From: Pseudoramibacter fermentans
GTDB taxonomy: Bacteria > Bacillota > Clostridia > Eubacteriales > Eubacteriaceae
Assembly (NCBI GenBank): GCA_009493725.1
Contig: VOGB01000004.1
Location: forward strand, 248,001 to 312,000
DNA length: 64,000 nt
Direction: 5' to 3'
Within the stretch, counting starts at the first letter, position 1. Each line of letters opens with the position of its first letter. The translations under genes and the position numbers were made by a program. Below are positions 23,699 to 33,142 of this stretch, piece by piece. Below the pieces are notes generated by a model that saw only the letters and a list, made by a program, of their open reading frames with translations, was not told where the DNA came from and made no database searches.

Positions 23699-25348
23699 AT
23701 GAACGATTTACTCAAATTTATCACCTGCGGCAGCGTCGACGACGGCAAATCGACGCTGATCGGCCATATCCTGTACGACTCGAAGCTGCTCTACGCCGAC
23801 CAGGAACGGGCGCTGGAGCTGGACTCCAAGGTCGGCTCCCGGGGCGGCGCCATCGACTACTCGCTCCTCCTCGACGGGCTCACCGAAGAACGGGAACAGG
23901 GCATCACCATCGACGTCGCCTACCGCTACTTCACCACCGACGCCCGCTCCTTCATCGTCGCCGACACCCCGGGCCACGAGGAATACACCCGGAACATGGC
24001 CGTCGGCGCCTCCTTCGCCGATCTCGCCGTGATCCTGACCGACGCCTCCCAGGGCGTCTTGATCCAGACCAAGCGCCACGCCCGCATCTGCGCGCTGATG
24101 GGGATCAAATATTTCGTCTTCGCCGTCAACAAGATGGACTTGGTGGATTACGATCAGGCCCGGTTTGACGCCATCGCCCAGGACATCCAGGCCCTCGCCG
24201 GCGAGCTCGGCCTGGAACACGTCGTCATCATCCCGGTGTCCGCCACCGAAGGGGACAACGTCACGAAGCAAAGCGCCAACATGCCGTGGTACACCGGCCC
24301 GACCATTCTCGGCGAGCTGGAAACCGTGGACGTGGCCGCCGACAAGGAAGTGGGCTTCGTGATGCCGGTGCAGCGGGTCTGCCGCCCGAATCACGCCTTC
24401 CGCGGCTTCCAGGGGCAGATCGCTTCTGGGGACATCGCCGTCGGCGACACCGTCGAGACCCTGCCGTCCAAGGAAAAGGCCGAAGTCAAGACCATTCTCG
24501 TCGGCGACAAAGAGGTGGATCACGCCGTTACCGGCCAGCCGGTCACCATCTGTTTGAATAAAGAAGTGGACGTCTCCCGCGGCTGCGTCCTCGTCGGGGA
24601 AGGGGCCGACCTGAAGGTCTCCTCCGGCGTCACCGCCGAAATGCTGTGGATGGACGACCAGCCCCTGACCCCGGGCACCGGCTTCTTCGTCAAGCTGGGC
24701 ACCAAGCTGATCCCCGGGGAAGTCAGCGCCATCGACTACAAAATCGACATCAACACCGGCGAACACCAGAGCGCCGACACCCTCAAGAAAAACGAAATCG
24801 CCGTGGCTAGACTGCGCTTCGCCGACAACGTCGTCGTCGACACCTTCGACCGGCACCAGACCCTCGGCGAATTCATCCTGATCGACCGGGTCACCAACGC
24901 CACCTCGGCCTGCGGCGTCGTCCAGAGCGTCGCTCAGGAGGCCTGGAAGGAAACGACCATCAACCCCGAACTCAGACGGCTGCAGAAGGGCCAGAACGCC
25001 ATCACCGTGGCCTTCCCGCTGCGCCGCGACGGGATCACCGAGGGCCTGATTCAGGATGTGGAAAAGCGGCTCTACCACGCCGGACGCCACACCTATCTCT
25101 ACAAGCCCAACTTTGAAGACGCGCCCAACGTCGTGCGCCACTTAAACCGCGCCGGCATTGTCGTGCTCCTGGCCGTCGACGCCGAAACCGTCCCGACCGA
25201 ATCCTTCGCCGAAATCCCGGGCTTTGTCGCCGGGTGGGAAGACGAAGTCGAACTCACCGCCGGGGCCATCGCCGACTTCATCCTGGAAAAATCCGACCTC
25301 GACCTGTCCACCAGCGCTGCCTACCGCGAACCCGCGATTTTGATCTAA
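23699..25348 (+). CDS. cysN: Sulfate adenylyltransferase subunit 1 (GTPase)
   Basis: Elongation-factor-like GTPase that drives CysD. G1 GSVDDGKSTLIGH (residues about 11-23), G2 in EREQGITIDVAYRYF, G3 DTPGHEEYTRNM (about 89-100) and G4 NKMD are intact, followed by EF-Tu-like domains 2 and 3. The C-terminus continues about 90 residues with a piece of APS-kinase-like sequence (HTYLYKPNFED, RAGIVVLLAV) but lacks an APS kinase P-loop, so no working kinase is fused. That agrees with reduction at the APS level by AprAB. Confidence 0.93.
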   Translation: MNDLLKFITCGSVDDGKSTLIGHILYDSKLLYADQERALELDSKVGSRGGAIDYSLLLDGLTEEREQGITIDVAYRYFTTDARSFIVADTPGHEEYTRNMAVGASFADLAVILTDASQGVLIQTKRHARICALMGIKYFVFAVNKMDLVDYDQARFDAIAQDIQALAGELGLEHVVIIPVSATEGDNVTKQSANMPWYTGPTILGELETVDVAADKEVGFVMPVQRVCRPNHAFRGFQGQIASGDIAVGDTVETLPSKEKAEVKTILVGDKEVDHAVTGQPVTICLNKEVDVSRGCVLVGEGADLKVSSGVTAEMLWMDDQPLTPGTGFFVKLGTKLIPGEVSAIDYKIDINTGEHQSADTLKKNEIAVARLRFADNVVVDTFDRHQTLGEFILIDRVTNATSACGVVQSVAQEAWKETTINPELRRLQKGQNAITVAFPLRRDGITEGLIQDVEKRLYHAGRHTYLYKPNFEDAPNVVRHLNRAGIVVLLAVDAETVPTESFAEIPGFVAGWEDEVELTAGAIADFILEKSDLDLSTSAAYREPAILI

Positions 25349-25352
25349 GCTT

Positions 25353-26270
25353 ATGACGCTTCAGCAAATGCATTACCTGCTCGAGGTGGCCAAGAGCGGC
25401 TCGATGAACAAGGCGGCGGAGCAGCTCTTCATCTCCCAGCCGACCCTCACCAAGGCCATCAAGGAGGCGGAGGAGGAGCTGGGCTTCACGATTTTTATCC
25501 GCAACAACCGCGGCGTCACCCTGACCAAGCGGGGGGACGACTTCGTGGCCGATATCCGCCGGGTGTACCAGCAGTACCAGGCGCTGATGGACAAGTACGC
25601 CGATCCGGACAGCTTGAGCCGCAAGCGCTTCGGCGTCTCGACCCAGCACTACTCTTTCGCGGCCAAGGCCTTCGTCGAGATGGTGCGCCAGTTCGGCACC
25701 CTGAACTACGACTTCGCCTACCGCGAAACCACCACCGCCCGGGTCATCGAGGACGTCGCGTCGGGGAAGAGCGAGCTGGGCATTCTCTACCGCTCGCCCT
25801 ACAACGAGCGGGTCATCGACCGCCACCTGGTCGACAACAACCTGAAATTCACGCCCATCGTCAAGAGCCAGGCCTACGTCTACCTGTGGAAGGGCCACCC
25901 GCTGGCGGACAAGGACGCGATCCGCTTCGCCGATCTGGAGGACTACCCGTGCCTGTGCTTCGAGCAGGACGGCGACGACACCTCCTACATGGCCGAAGAG
26001 ATCTTAAGCGACCGCCTTTACCCGAGACGCGTCGTCGTCCGGGACCGCGGCTCGATGCTCAATTTGATGGTGGGCTTGGGCGGCTACACCCTGTGCTCCG
26101 GCATCATCCACGAGGCCTACAACGGGGAAGACTACCGCTGCATTCCCTTCAAGCCCGAGCCGGGATTCCCCAACCAGGACATGGAAATCGGGCTGATCGC
26201 GCGCATCGACAACGTGCCCAGCGCGTCGGCGGAGGTCTTCGTGAAGACCATCAAGAACTACTTTAAATAA
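25353..26270 (+). CDS. LysR-family transcriptional regulator of the sulfate operon
   Basis: N-terminal winged helix-turn-helix (MTLQQMHYLLEVAKSGSMNK, AAEQLFISQPTLTKAIKEAE) and a C-terminal periplasmic-binding-like effector domain. At 305 residues it is typical. It starts 5 bp after cysN, so it is the last gene of the operon. CysB/CysL-type regulators of sulfur genes are in this family. The operator candidate at 19112-19128 would make it autoregulated; the effector is unknown. Confidence 0.9.
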   Translation: MTLQQMHYLLEVAKSGSMNKAAEQLFISQPTLTKAIKEAEEELGFTIFIRNNRGVTLTKRGDDFVADIRRVYQQYQALMDKYADPDSLSRKRFGVSTQHYSFAAKAFVEMVRQFGTLNYDFAYRETTTARVIEDVASGKSELGILYRSPYNERVIDRHLVDNNLKFTPIVKSQAYVYLWKGHPLADKDAIRFADLEDYPCLCFEQDGDDTSYMAEEILSDRLYPRRVVVRDRGSMLNLMVGLGGYTLCSGIIHEAYNGEDYRCIPFKPEPGFPNQDMEIGLIARIDNVPSASAEVFVKTIKNYFK

Positions 26271-26321
26271 TCTATTCTTTTATATATTTTTTTAATCTCA
26301 CTTTGACCTAAATCTTTTAGC

Positions 26322-26357
26322 AATAAAGCTGATGCTGGGCATCGGCTTTATTTTTTT
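26322..26357 (+). terminator. Terminator of the sulfate operon
   Basis: Fourteen-bp stem (26322-26335 with 26339-26352, one wobble pair), 3-nt loop, then T-run. Confidence 0.93.
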
Positions 26358-26364
26358 GTTTCAC

Positions 26365-26559
26365 TTTCGTAAGCCGCCTTAACTAACTTTCGTTTGTTTT
26401 TCTTTTAAGCGATAAAAAGAAAATAAAAAAGAAAGAATAAGAAAGAAATTAGTAAAAAATAAATAAAAATAGCTTGACAAACGTTATGAAACGCTTTACT
26501 ATAGACACATAAAGCAAGTTATATACAAACAAAAGAAAACAAAACGAAAATAAACGAAA
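26365..26559. promoter_or_regulatory. Candidate DeoR operator repeats around the C4-sugar-acid promoter
   Basis: TTTCGT occurs directly repeated at 26365-26370 and 26388-26393 upstream of the promoter. Its inverse ACGAAA occurs twice downstream at 26544-26549 and 26554-26559. Paired upstream and downstream sites would suit looping repression by the DeoR protein encoded at the operon end. The rest of this 300-bp gap is AT-rich and otherwise featureless. Confidence 0.4.
26474..26502 (+). promoter_or_regulatory. Promoter of the C4-sugar-acid operon
   Basis: TTGACA (26474-26479) and TACTAT (26497-26502), spacing 17 bp, giving a leader of about 65 nt. Confidence 0.75.
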
Positions 26560-26572
26560 GGGATTTATCATT

Positions 26573-27589
26573 ATGGAAGCACAATTCAAACCAGTTATGG
26601 CCATCACGATGGGCGACCCGGCAGGGATCGGACCGGAAACCGTCATCGGCACGATGCTCGCAGACGAAATTCACGCCTGCTGCAAGCCCTTTGTCATCGG
26701 CAGCGAAGCCATTCTCGAAAAGGCGGCGAAGGTTTTGAACCAAGACGTGAAATTCAACAAGATTTCAGACCCCGCTGAAGCGAAATTCGAAAAGGGCGTC
26801 ATCGACGTGATGGAAACCGGCGACTACGACACCGACTCCATCGAATGGGGCAAGGTCCAGAAGCTGGCGGGCCAGATGGCCGTCGATTTCATCATGAAAT
26901 CCATCGAACTGGGTATGGCCGGCAAGGTCGACGCGGTGTCCACCACCCCAATCAACAAACAGGCCATCAAGCTCATCGGCGTCAAGGAACCGGGCCACAC
27001 TGAAATCTATCAGCACGCGACCAACTCGCCCTACGCGCTGACCATGTTCTCCTGCCACAAGCTGCGCGTCTTCTTCGTCAGCCGCCACATGTCACTGATC
27101 GACGCGGTGCACTACGCGACCAAGGACGTCGTCCTCGACTACATCAAAAACATCGACAAGGAACTCCGCGGCGTCGGCATCGACAATCCGCTGATCGCGG
27201 TCGCCGGCATCAACCCGCACAACGGCGACAACGGCCTCTTCGGTAGAGAAGAAATCGACGAAATCGAACCGGCGGTCAAGGCAGCTCAGGCAGAAGGCAT
27301 CAATGCCGTCGGCCCAATCCCAGCGGACTCGATCTTCAACATCGGCAAGAGCGGCAAATTCGACGCCATCCTGTCTGAATACCACGATCAGGGCCACATC
27401 GCCTGCAAGACCTTAGACTTCGAAAAATCTGTCACCATCACCTGGGGCCTGCCGTTCATCCGCGGCTCGGTCGACCACGGCACCGCCTTCGACATCGCGG
27501 GCAAGGGCATCGCGAACGACGTCAGCCTGATCGAATCCACCAAGGTCTGCGCCGAATACGCGATCCGCAAGCACAACATGAACAAGTAA
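26573..27589 (+). CDS. pdxA2: PdxA-family 4-phospho-tetronate dehydrogenase (PdxA2)
   Basis: NAD-dependent metal enzyme expected to oxidise D-threonate or D-erythronate 4-phosphate; the product loses CO2 to give DHAP. PdxA features: MGDPAGIGPETV (residues about 13-24), STTPINKQAI, the metal histidines in EPGHTEIYQHA, and SEYHDQGHI with the RGSVDHGTAFDIAGKG ending. At 338 residues it fits. True PdxA (vitamin B6) is closely similar, but the adjacent four-carbon sugar acid kinase gene makes the PdxA2 role much more likely. Confidence 0.88.
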   Translation: MEAQFKPVMAITMGDPAGIGPETVIGTMLADEIHACCKPFVIGSEAILEKAAKVLNQDVKFNKISDPAEAKFEKGVIDVMETGDYDTDSIEWGKVQKLAGQMAVDFIMKSIELGMAGKVDAVSTTPINKQAIKLIGVKEPGHTEIYQHATNSPYALTMFSCHKLRVFFVSRHMSLIDAVHYATKDVVLDYIKNIDKELRGVGIDNPLIAVAGINPHNGDNGLFGREEIDEIEPAVKAAQAEGINAVGPIPADSIFNIGKSGKFDAILSEYHDQGHIACKTLDFEKSVTITWGLPFIRGSVDHGTAFDIAGKGIANDVSLIESTKVCAEYAIRKHNMNK

Positions 27590-27616
27590 TGCATCCGTGA
27601 GAATAAAGGGGGAAAT

Positions 27617-28963
27617 ATGGCAAAGATAGGAGTAGTCGCCGACGATTTAACCGGCGCGACGACCACGGGCGTGCTGCTCGCGAGATCCAAGGCCAAGACG
27701 GCCGTGTTCTTCGACGATACCGCGGCGGCCCAGTACGAAGGCTTAAAGGATCTGGACGCGGTTTTGATCAGCAGCAACTCGCGCCCGCTGTCCAAGGAAG
27801 ACGCGTACCAGCGCGTCAGCAAGGCGACCTCGGTGCTCAAGGGCGCCGGCGTTCAGTATTTTTCTAAGCGCATCGACACGACCCTGCGCGGCAACGTCGG
27901 CACCGAAATCGACGCGATGCTTGACACCATCGGCGACAACGCCATCGCGGTGATGGTCCCGGCGATGCCCCAGTCCCGCCGCATTTTGGTCGGCGGCTAT
28001 TCGGTCATCGACAACGTCGCGCTGATCCGCACACCGGTGGCCCAGGACGTGCGTACACCGGTTAAGGAAAATTACATCCCGAAACTGATTCAGTCTCAGA
28101 GCAAGCGCAAGGTCGCGCTGATCGAGCTCGAAGACGTGCTGGACGGGGAAGCCCAGATCGCCGGCGCGATGCGCAGGGCCATCGACGGCGGTGCCGAAAT
28201 CCTCGTCGTCGACGCGATTTCCATCGACGACGTCGAGCTCATCGCCAAAGCGGCCATCAGCTTAGGCCGCACGATGATCGCCGTCGACCCAGGTCCCTTC
28301 ACCGCAAAGGTGGCCTTCTGCCACGGCTTAATCGAAACCGAACAGACGAACATCCCGGACGTCAAGCCGGTGACCGGCAAAACCGTGCTCATCGCGGCCG
28401 GCAGCGCCACACCAGTGACCAAGCGCCAGATGGAAGTGCTGTGTGAAGACGATCAGGTCCGCCGCATCGAAGTCGATCCGCTGGCCCTGATCCACGGCGC
28501 CGATTCCGCCAACGCGGAAATCGACCGCACCGTCAAACAGGCGGTGGCCATGCTCGGCGAAACGCCGCAGCCTAAAGCCATCCTGATGGAAACCGCCCTC
28601 CACGGCGATCTCCTCGATTTGGACGAAGAAGACAAACGCCACGGCTACGCCAAGGGCATGAGCGCTGAAAGTATCAACGGCGGTCTCGGCGCCATCGTCG
28701 CCGCCGTCATCGAAAAAGCCGGGCGGGACAAGATCGCCGGACTTTACGCCACAGGGGGCGACACGATGGTCAACGTCTGCTACCACCTGGGCGTCGGCTG
28801 CCTGGAAATGATCGATTACGTCATTCCGCAGACAGACTTAAGCTTCATCACCGGCAAATACGCGGGTCTGCCCATCGTCGGCAAGGGCGGCCTGACCGGG
28901 GACGATCACATTGCCGAAAAAATTATCGAACGCCTGTGCCTCGAAGCCGCGCGGGAACGGTAA
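27617..28963 (+). CDS. dtnK: Four-carbon acid sugar kinase (DtnK/DenK, DUF1537 family)
   Basis: ATP-dependent kinase expected to phosphorylate D-threonate or D-erythronate at O4. The N-terminal domain begins KIGVVADDLTGATTTGVLLA and contains KRIDTTLRGNVGTEI (about residues 82-96), the substrate site of the family. The C-terminal nucleotide-binding domain contains YATGGDTMVNVCYHLGV and ends GKGGLTGDDHI. At 448 residues it is normal. It sits 27 bp after pdxA2 with an AAAGGGGG site. Which C4 acid is used cannot be told. Confidence 0.88.
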   Translation: MAKIGVVADDLTGATTTGVLLARSKAKTAVFFDDTAAAQYEGLKDLDAVLISSNSRPLSKEDAYQRVSKATSVLKGAGVQYFSKRIDTTLRGNVGTEIDAMLDTIGDNAIAVMVPAMPQSRRILVGGYSVIDNVALIRTPVAQDVRTPVKENYIPKLIQSQSKRKVALIELEDVLDGEAQIAGAMRRAIDGGAEILVVDAISIDDVELIAKAAISLGRTMIAVDPGPFTAKVAFCHGLIETEQTNIPDVKPVTGKTVLIAAGSATPVTKRQMEVLCEDDQVRRIEVDPLALIHGADSANAEIDRTVKQAVAMLGETPQPKAILMETALHGDLLDLDEEDKRHGYAKGMSAESINGGLGAIVAAVIEKAGRDKIAGLYATGGDTMVNVCYHLGVGCLEMIDYVIPQTDLSFITGKYAGLPIVGKGGLTGDDHIAEKIIERLCLEAARER

Positions 28964-29024
28964 TCCAACCGGGTTAACAAACATGTTGTTAAAATATAAT
29001 CATTATTTAGGAGAGTAGGAGAAA

Positions 29025-30107
29025 ATGAACGAAAACGAAGTGAAAACACCGGCAAACGGCGAGCAGTCGCCGGAAACAGAAACGAAAAGAAGGGATTTCC
29101 CAATCCTTCAGAAGATGAGCGAGCTGCCAGGGGGCCTCGTCATCATCCCATTGGTCATCGCTGTGGTGCTGTCCACGCTGGTGCCGCAGTTCTTCCAGAT
29201 CGGCGGCTACGTCACTGCGCTGTTCTACGAAGGCAACGCCTGCATGATGGGCTTCTTCCTGATCGTCTGCGGGTCCATGATCGACATTAAGCAAGTCGGG
29301 ATGCCGCTGTACAAAGGGGTTGCGATGACCGGTGTCAAATTTGTACTCGGCGTCATCGTCGGCCTGCTCGTCGGCAAGCTCGCTGGCCCAGCCGGCTTCC
29401 TCGGCATCGCGCCGTTCGTCTGGATCGCTGCGATCACCAACTCCAACGGTTCACTGTACATCTCATTGTCCTCTCAGTTTGGGAACGCCACCGATACCGG
29501 CGCGATTTCCATCCTGTCCTTAAACGACGGCCCGTTCTTCACGCTGGTCGCCCTCGGCGCCACCGGCCTGGCGAGCATTCCGTTTATGTCCTTAGTCGCC
29601 GTCATCATCCCAATCTTAATCGGCTTTGTCTGGGGGAACCTCGACAGCCACTTCAGAGCAGCCTGCAAGACCGCACAGCCAATCGTCACCTTCTTTATGA
29701 CGATCTCCATCGGTGCCAAAACCGACCTGAAGACCATTCTGACCGCCGGCGCTTCCGGGATCGTCCTCGGTCTCGTCTCCGCCGCAACCGCCGTCATCTT
29801 CTTCTTTGTCATCAACCTGCTTCTGCCGAAGAAGGAAAGAAACGCCATGGGTGCTGCCATCGGGACCACCGCGCTGAACTCCGCGATGACACCGGCAGCC
29901 GTCGCCGAAGCCGACCCGACCATGAAGAAATACACCGGCATGGCCACCGCACAGTGCGCCACCGCGTCGATTATCACCCTGTTCATCTGCCCGTTCATCA
30001 CCGCAGCCTTTGACCGCTACATGATGAAACACCAGAAGGGCATCTACAGTCCGGAAGGCTGGGCCTACGAAAAAGGTGTCGAAACCCTCGCGGATTTGGC
30101 TAAATAA
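29025..30107 (+). CDS. KdgT-family sugar acid permease (2-keto-3-deoxygluconate permease family)
   Basis: Secondary transporter with about 10 hydrophobic segments after a hydrophilic N-terminus of about 30 residues. Family signatures include CGSMIDIKQVG, ITNSNGSLYISLSSQFG and ISILSLNDGPFFTLVALG. At 360 residues it is slightly longer than KdgT because of the N-terminal tail. Being between the tetronate kinase and regulator genes, it most likely imports the C4 sugar acid rather than 2-keto-3-deoxygluconate; this is inferred from context. Confidence 0.85.
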   Translation: MNENEVKTPANGEQSPETETKRRDFPILQKMSELPGGLVIIPLVIAVVLSTLVPQFFQIGGYVTALFYEGNACMMGFFLIVCGSMIDIKQVGMPLYKGVAMTGVKFVLGVIVGLLVGKLAGPAGFLGIAPFVWIAAITNSNGSLYISLSSQFGNATDTGAISILSLNDGPFFTLVALGATGLASIPFMSLVAVIIPILIGFVWGNLDSHFRAACKTAQPIVTFFMTISIGAKTDLKTILTAGASGIVLGLVSAATAVIFFFVINLLLPKKERNAMGAAIGTTALNSAMTPAAVAEADPTMKKYTGMATAQCATASIITLFICPFITAAFDRYMMKHQKGIYSPEGWAYEKGVETLADLAK

Positions 30108-30133
30108 TTCACTTACAAAAGGAACATCCAATC

Positions 30134-30691
30134 ATGAAATCATCTCCCACTGGAAAGAACGCGGATCAGATTCCCATCCCCGAACACATCGAAGACGTGA
30201 CCTTTACCGTCAAGATGGAAGAACAGTATCTATTCGATTTCTTTCTGTACCATGCCTATTCCAAGCTCAGCGGCTTCTTAGTGAACCTGCTGGGCCTGGC
30301 CGTGGGCTTCACCGGCCTGTTTCAGTACGCGAATCACCGCATCTCCCCCCTCGCTTGCGTGATTTACGTCGCGGCCGCCGTCGTCTTCCTCGGCTACACG
30401 CCGCTGACCCTAAAACTGCGCGCGAAAAAAGCCATGAAGGCGATGGACCAAACAGAAACGCAGGTGACACTTTCGGAAAAATGTGGTATGATAAAAAAAC
30501 AAGGTGAAGAAGAAAAACAATATCAGTGGGACGAAATGGAACGGGCTGTGGTCACCCCGAAGACCATCGGCATTTACCTAAAGAACGATGAGGCCATCAT
30601 CATTCCGAAGCCGAGTTTTGGGGACCAGTTCGTGCCGGCATTCATGATGATCACCAAACAATTGGGACTCAAGAATGTCAGAATGAGATAG
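30134..30691 (+). CDS. YcxB-like membrane protein
   Basis: Two adjacent transmembrane helices (residues about 48-68 and 73-93) separate a short N-terminal region from a C-terminal domain of about 90 residues with the YcxB-like pattern (YQWDEMERAVVTPKTIGIYL, IIIPKPSF). The function of the family is unknown. At 185 residues it is typical. It lies 26 bp after the permease gene and just before the regulator gene, so it is co-transcribed, but a link to sugar acid use is unproven. Confidence 0.72.
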   Translation: MKSSPTGKNADQIPIPEHIEDVTFTVKMEEQYLFDFFLYHAYSKLSGFLVNLLGLAVGFTGLFQYANHRISPLACVIYVAAAVVFLGYTPLTLKLRAKKAMKAMDQTETQVTLSEKCGMIKKQGEEEKQYQWDEMERAVVTPKTIGIYLKNDEAIIIPKPSFGDQFVPAFMMITKQLGLKNVRMR

Positions 30692-30719
30692 GAAGGCTTA
30701 ACAAGCGGCAGAGGTGGAT

Positions 30720-31508
30720 TTGGACGACAAGAAATTAAGCATCATGCGGGAATTGGAAAAAGCGGGCCGCGTCAGTGTCAACGACCTCAGCGAACAGTTG
30801 GGGTGCTCCAAGGTCACAATTCGCACGAAGATCCGGGAGCTGGCAGACGAGGGCAAGCTGGAACGGGTCCGCGGCGGCGCCGTTCTCAAATCCGAATCGA
30901 CCGGCAGCAGCTTTCAAACCAAATACAACAGTCAGCATCTGGATCAGAATGTGGACGAAAAAAAGGCCATCGCGATACAAGCCTATCAGCACATCGCGGA
31001 CCGGGACGTCGTCCTGCTCGACGATTCGACCACGAGCTTCTATTTGGCCGTGTACATCAAAAATCATCCGGAAAAGCGCATCGTGGCGGTGACCAACTCA
31101 CTGCCGGCAGCCAACGAGCTGTCCAGCGCGGACCACGTTGAATTGTACATGATCGGCGGATACGTCGACGGCTTCCTCGCCGCCTCGATGGGCGACACGG
31201 CAGCGGACAGCATCCGGGGCTTCAAAATCGACAAGGCCTTCATCGGCGTCCACAGCATCAACTTCGATGTCGGCCTGACGTCGATCGCGACCCCGCAGAT
31301 GCAGATCAAGCAGGCCATTCTGCAGGCCTCCAACCACGTCATCGTGCTGGCGGACAGCAGCAAATTCGAAAACGGCTACCTCGCCGTCATTTGCCCGATT
31401 AACGCGGTGGATCTGATCATCACCGATGACAAGATCCCCGAAAAGTACCGCGAGCGGGCGGAATCGGAAAGGGTTCCCTTTGAAATTGCGAAAACCGATC
31501 AACTCTGA
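30720..31508 (+). CDS. DeoR-family transcriptional regulator
   Basis: N-terminal DeoR helix-turn-helix (IMRELEKAGRVSVNDLSEQLG, SKVTIRTKIREL, RVRGGAV at about residues 52-58) and the DeoRC sugar-phosphate sensor domain (VLLDDSTTSFYLA, VLADSSKF). A TTG start at 30720 is preferred because GAGGTG stands just upstream; an in-frame GTG at 30714 overlaps that site. The last gene of the operon, it probably represses the operon until a phosphorylated intermediate binds. Its terminator has been split by an insertion element. Confidence 0.88.
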   Translation: MDDKKLSIMRELEKAGRVSVNDLSEQLGCSKVTIRTKIRELADEGKLERVRGGAVLKSESTGSSFQTKYNSQHLDQNVDEKKAIAIQAYQHIADRDVVLLDDSTTSFYLAVYIKNHPEKRIVAVTNSLPAANELSSADHVELYMIGGYVDGFLAASMGDTAADSIRGFKIDKAFIGVHSINFDVGLTSIATPQMQIKQAILQASNHVIVLADSSKFENGYLAVICPINAVDLIITDDKIPEKYRERAESERVPFEIAKTDQL

Positions 31509-31519
31509 CACACACCAAC

Positions 31520-31544
31520 GCGGCATCTCGTTTTGAGATGCCGT
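31520..31544 (+). repeat. Left copy of a 25-bp target duplication (terminator hairpin)
   Basis: Identical to 33143-33167. It holds the hairpin GGCATCTC-GTTTT-GAGATGCC, which was the deoR terminator stem. Here it is followed directly by the insertion element, so the T-run is missing. Confidence 0.9.
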
Positions 31545-33142
31545 CAGACTGTAGACAAACGAGGCTCTGAGAAAATACTCAGAGCCTCATTTGATTTAAT
31601 ATCAAGCTGCAATTTGTAGATTTATAAATTGAAATCGAAATATAGGGACCCGATTTGGGCCAGGGTGGTTTTTTAAATAATATTTTTGCTAGTTTTTTTA
31701 GATTCATGCATGCGAAAGTAAGCCCGACTTTCATTTCATGCGGGCTTTACCATACATTTGTGTGTAGCGGAATCCCTGCGCTTCTTTCGCAGTTCCGAAA
31801 ATTCTCTCGATGGTTTCTTTTCTGCGATTATAAATTGCTTTCATTCCGTTGTGTGTCGGATGTCCTCGCAGATTTCCATGTAGTGTGCCCATAGGTGTCG
31901 GCTGACCACTTTGACATGATTTTTACTATGGGTGCACTGGTTAAGATAAGGACAGTCTTTACATTTTCAGAACGGCTTTTGTATTCCCTGAAACCTTCGG
32001 GTTGGTGGTTGAATATTTTAAAATTTGATTATGGGGACAGATGTAACAGTCAAAAGCTTCATCGTAGACGTACTCATATTTTTTGAAAAATCCCTTTTTC
32101 GTCATTGGTCGTTTATACGGGAAAACGGGTTTGATACCGTCGTCTATGAGCAGCTTAGCAATGGCAGGGGTTTTATAACCTGCATCTGCAACTATCATTT
32201 CCGGATATGCTCTCTTTGTCATAAAGGCCTTTAAAGGTTCGGCTGTCGTGCAGATTTCCTGCGTTGACGTCATAGCCGATGATCATCCGTTTCGGTCGCA
32301 GGCCGTTTGAACCGCGTAGGCGAAGACTTGTTTATGTTCGCCTTTGTGAAACCAGCCGCTCTCCGGGTCGGTTGTACTTACTTTGATTTCCCGTGTCTTT
32401 TTGAGCCTGGGTGATGTTTCGTCTCTTGATCGTCTTTATTTTCAACGGTTTTTTGTGGTGGGCTTCCCGGTCTCTTGAATCTCTTGGTTTAACTGCGTTT
32501 CATAAAACATCGCTTCATTTCTGGCAATTTCTTTTGTTTCTTTTTATTATTGGCTCTTGCTTACATGTGTGGCATCTACGAGATTTCTCTGGATCGATCA
32601 ACTTGTGTTTGTAGCATCTTGGAGGATATGTGCGAAGATTTCTTCGAAAAGATCGGTATCTTTAATCGGCGCGTGTAGTTCTTGCCAAAGGTGGAAAAAT
32701 GCGGAACTTTATCGTGCATATCTAATCCAAGAAACCAACGATAGGCACATTGACCTCGATTCTTTGATGGTCTGACGCAGCTTTTGATGCCGTAAAGGTA
32801 TTGGATAAATGGAATTTTAATCAACACAACTGGATCGATGCTTGGACGGCCCTGATCTGCCGATACTTTTCCTCAACCAGTTCATAGATAATGACCAGTC
32901 AATGGCCTCATCGATCATTCGAAGAAGATGATCTTTTGGAACTAGTCGCATACAAAATATTTGAATTGATCTCGTTTCTTTTCACCGTTTTGGTCAGCAC
33001 TTTTATACGGCTTAACTGAATGCATGGCCTGTTTCTATTATTGCTATTTTACCACGTTTGTATTGCGACAGGTGAAAAATGACTGACTGCTATAAAAAAA
33101 CAAAGCCTAGAGCGTTTCCCTCTAGACTTTGTCGACAGTCTG
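31545..33142 (-). mobile_element. IS1182-family insertion sequence, degenerate (1598 bp)
   Basis: Ends are inverted repeats: CAGACTGTAGACAAA at 31545 and, on the other strand, CAGACTGTCGACAAA from 33142 (one difference). Flanks are perfect 25-bp direct repeats. A hairpin at each inner end (31561-31571 with 31578-31588, and near 33104-33127) probably blocks read-through. The only content is a broken transposase on the minus strand. Length, ends and transposase type agree with IS1182, a family known for variable and long target duplications. Confidence 0.9.
31650..33025 (-). pseudogene. IS1182-family transposase, multiple frameshifts and stops
   Basis: Fragments in different minus-strand frames follow one another in the right order: an N-terminal start near 33025 (MHSVKPYKSADQNGEKKRDQ), a middle piece at about 32600-32827 (FIQYLYGIKS, YRWFLGLDMHDKVPHFSTFG), a catalytic-core piece at 31959-32273 (VADAGYKTPAIAKLLIDDG, YICPHNQILKYSTTN) and a C-terminal piece near 31720-31830 (RKETIERIFGTAKEAQGFRY). 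At least four frame breaks or stops mean no active transposase is made. Confidence 0.9.
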
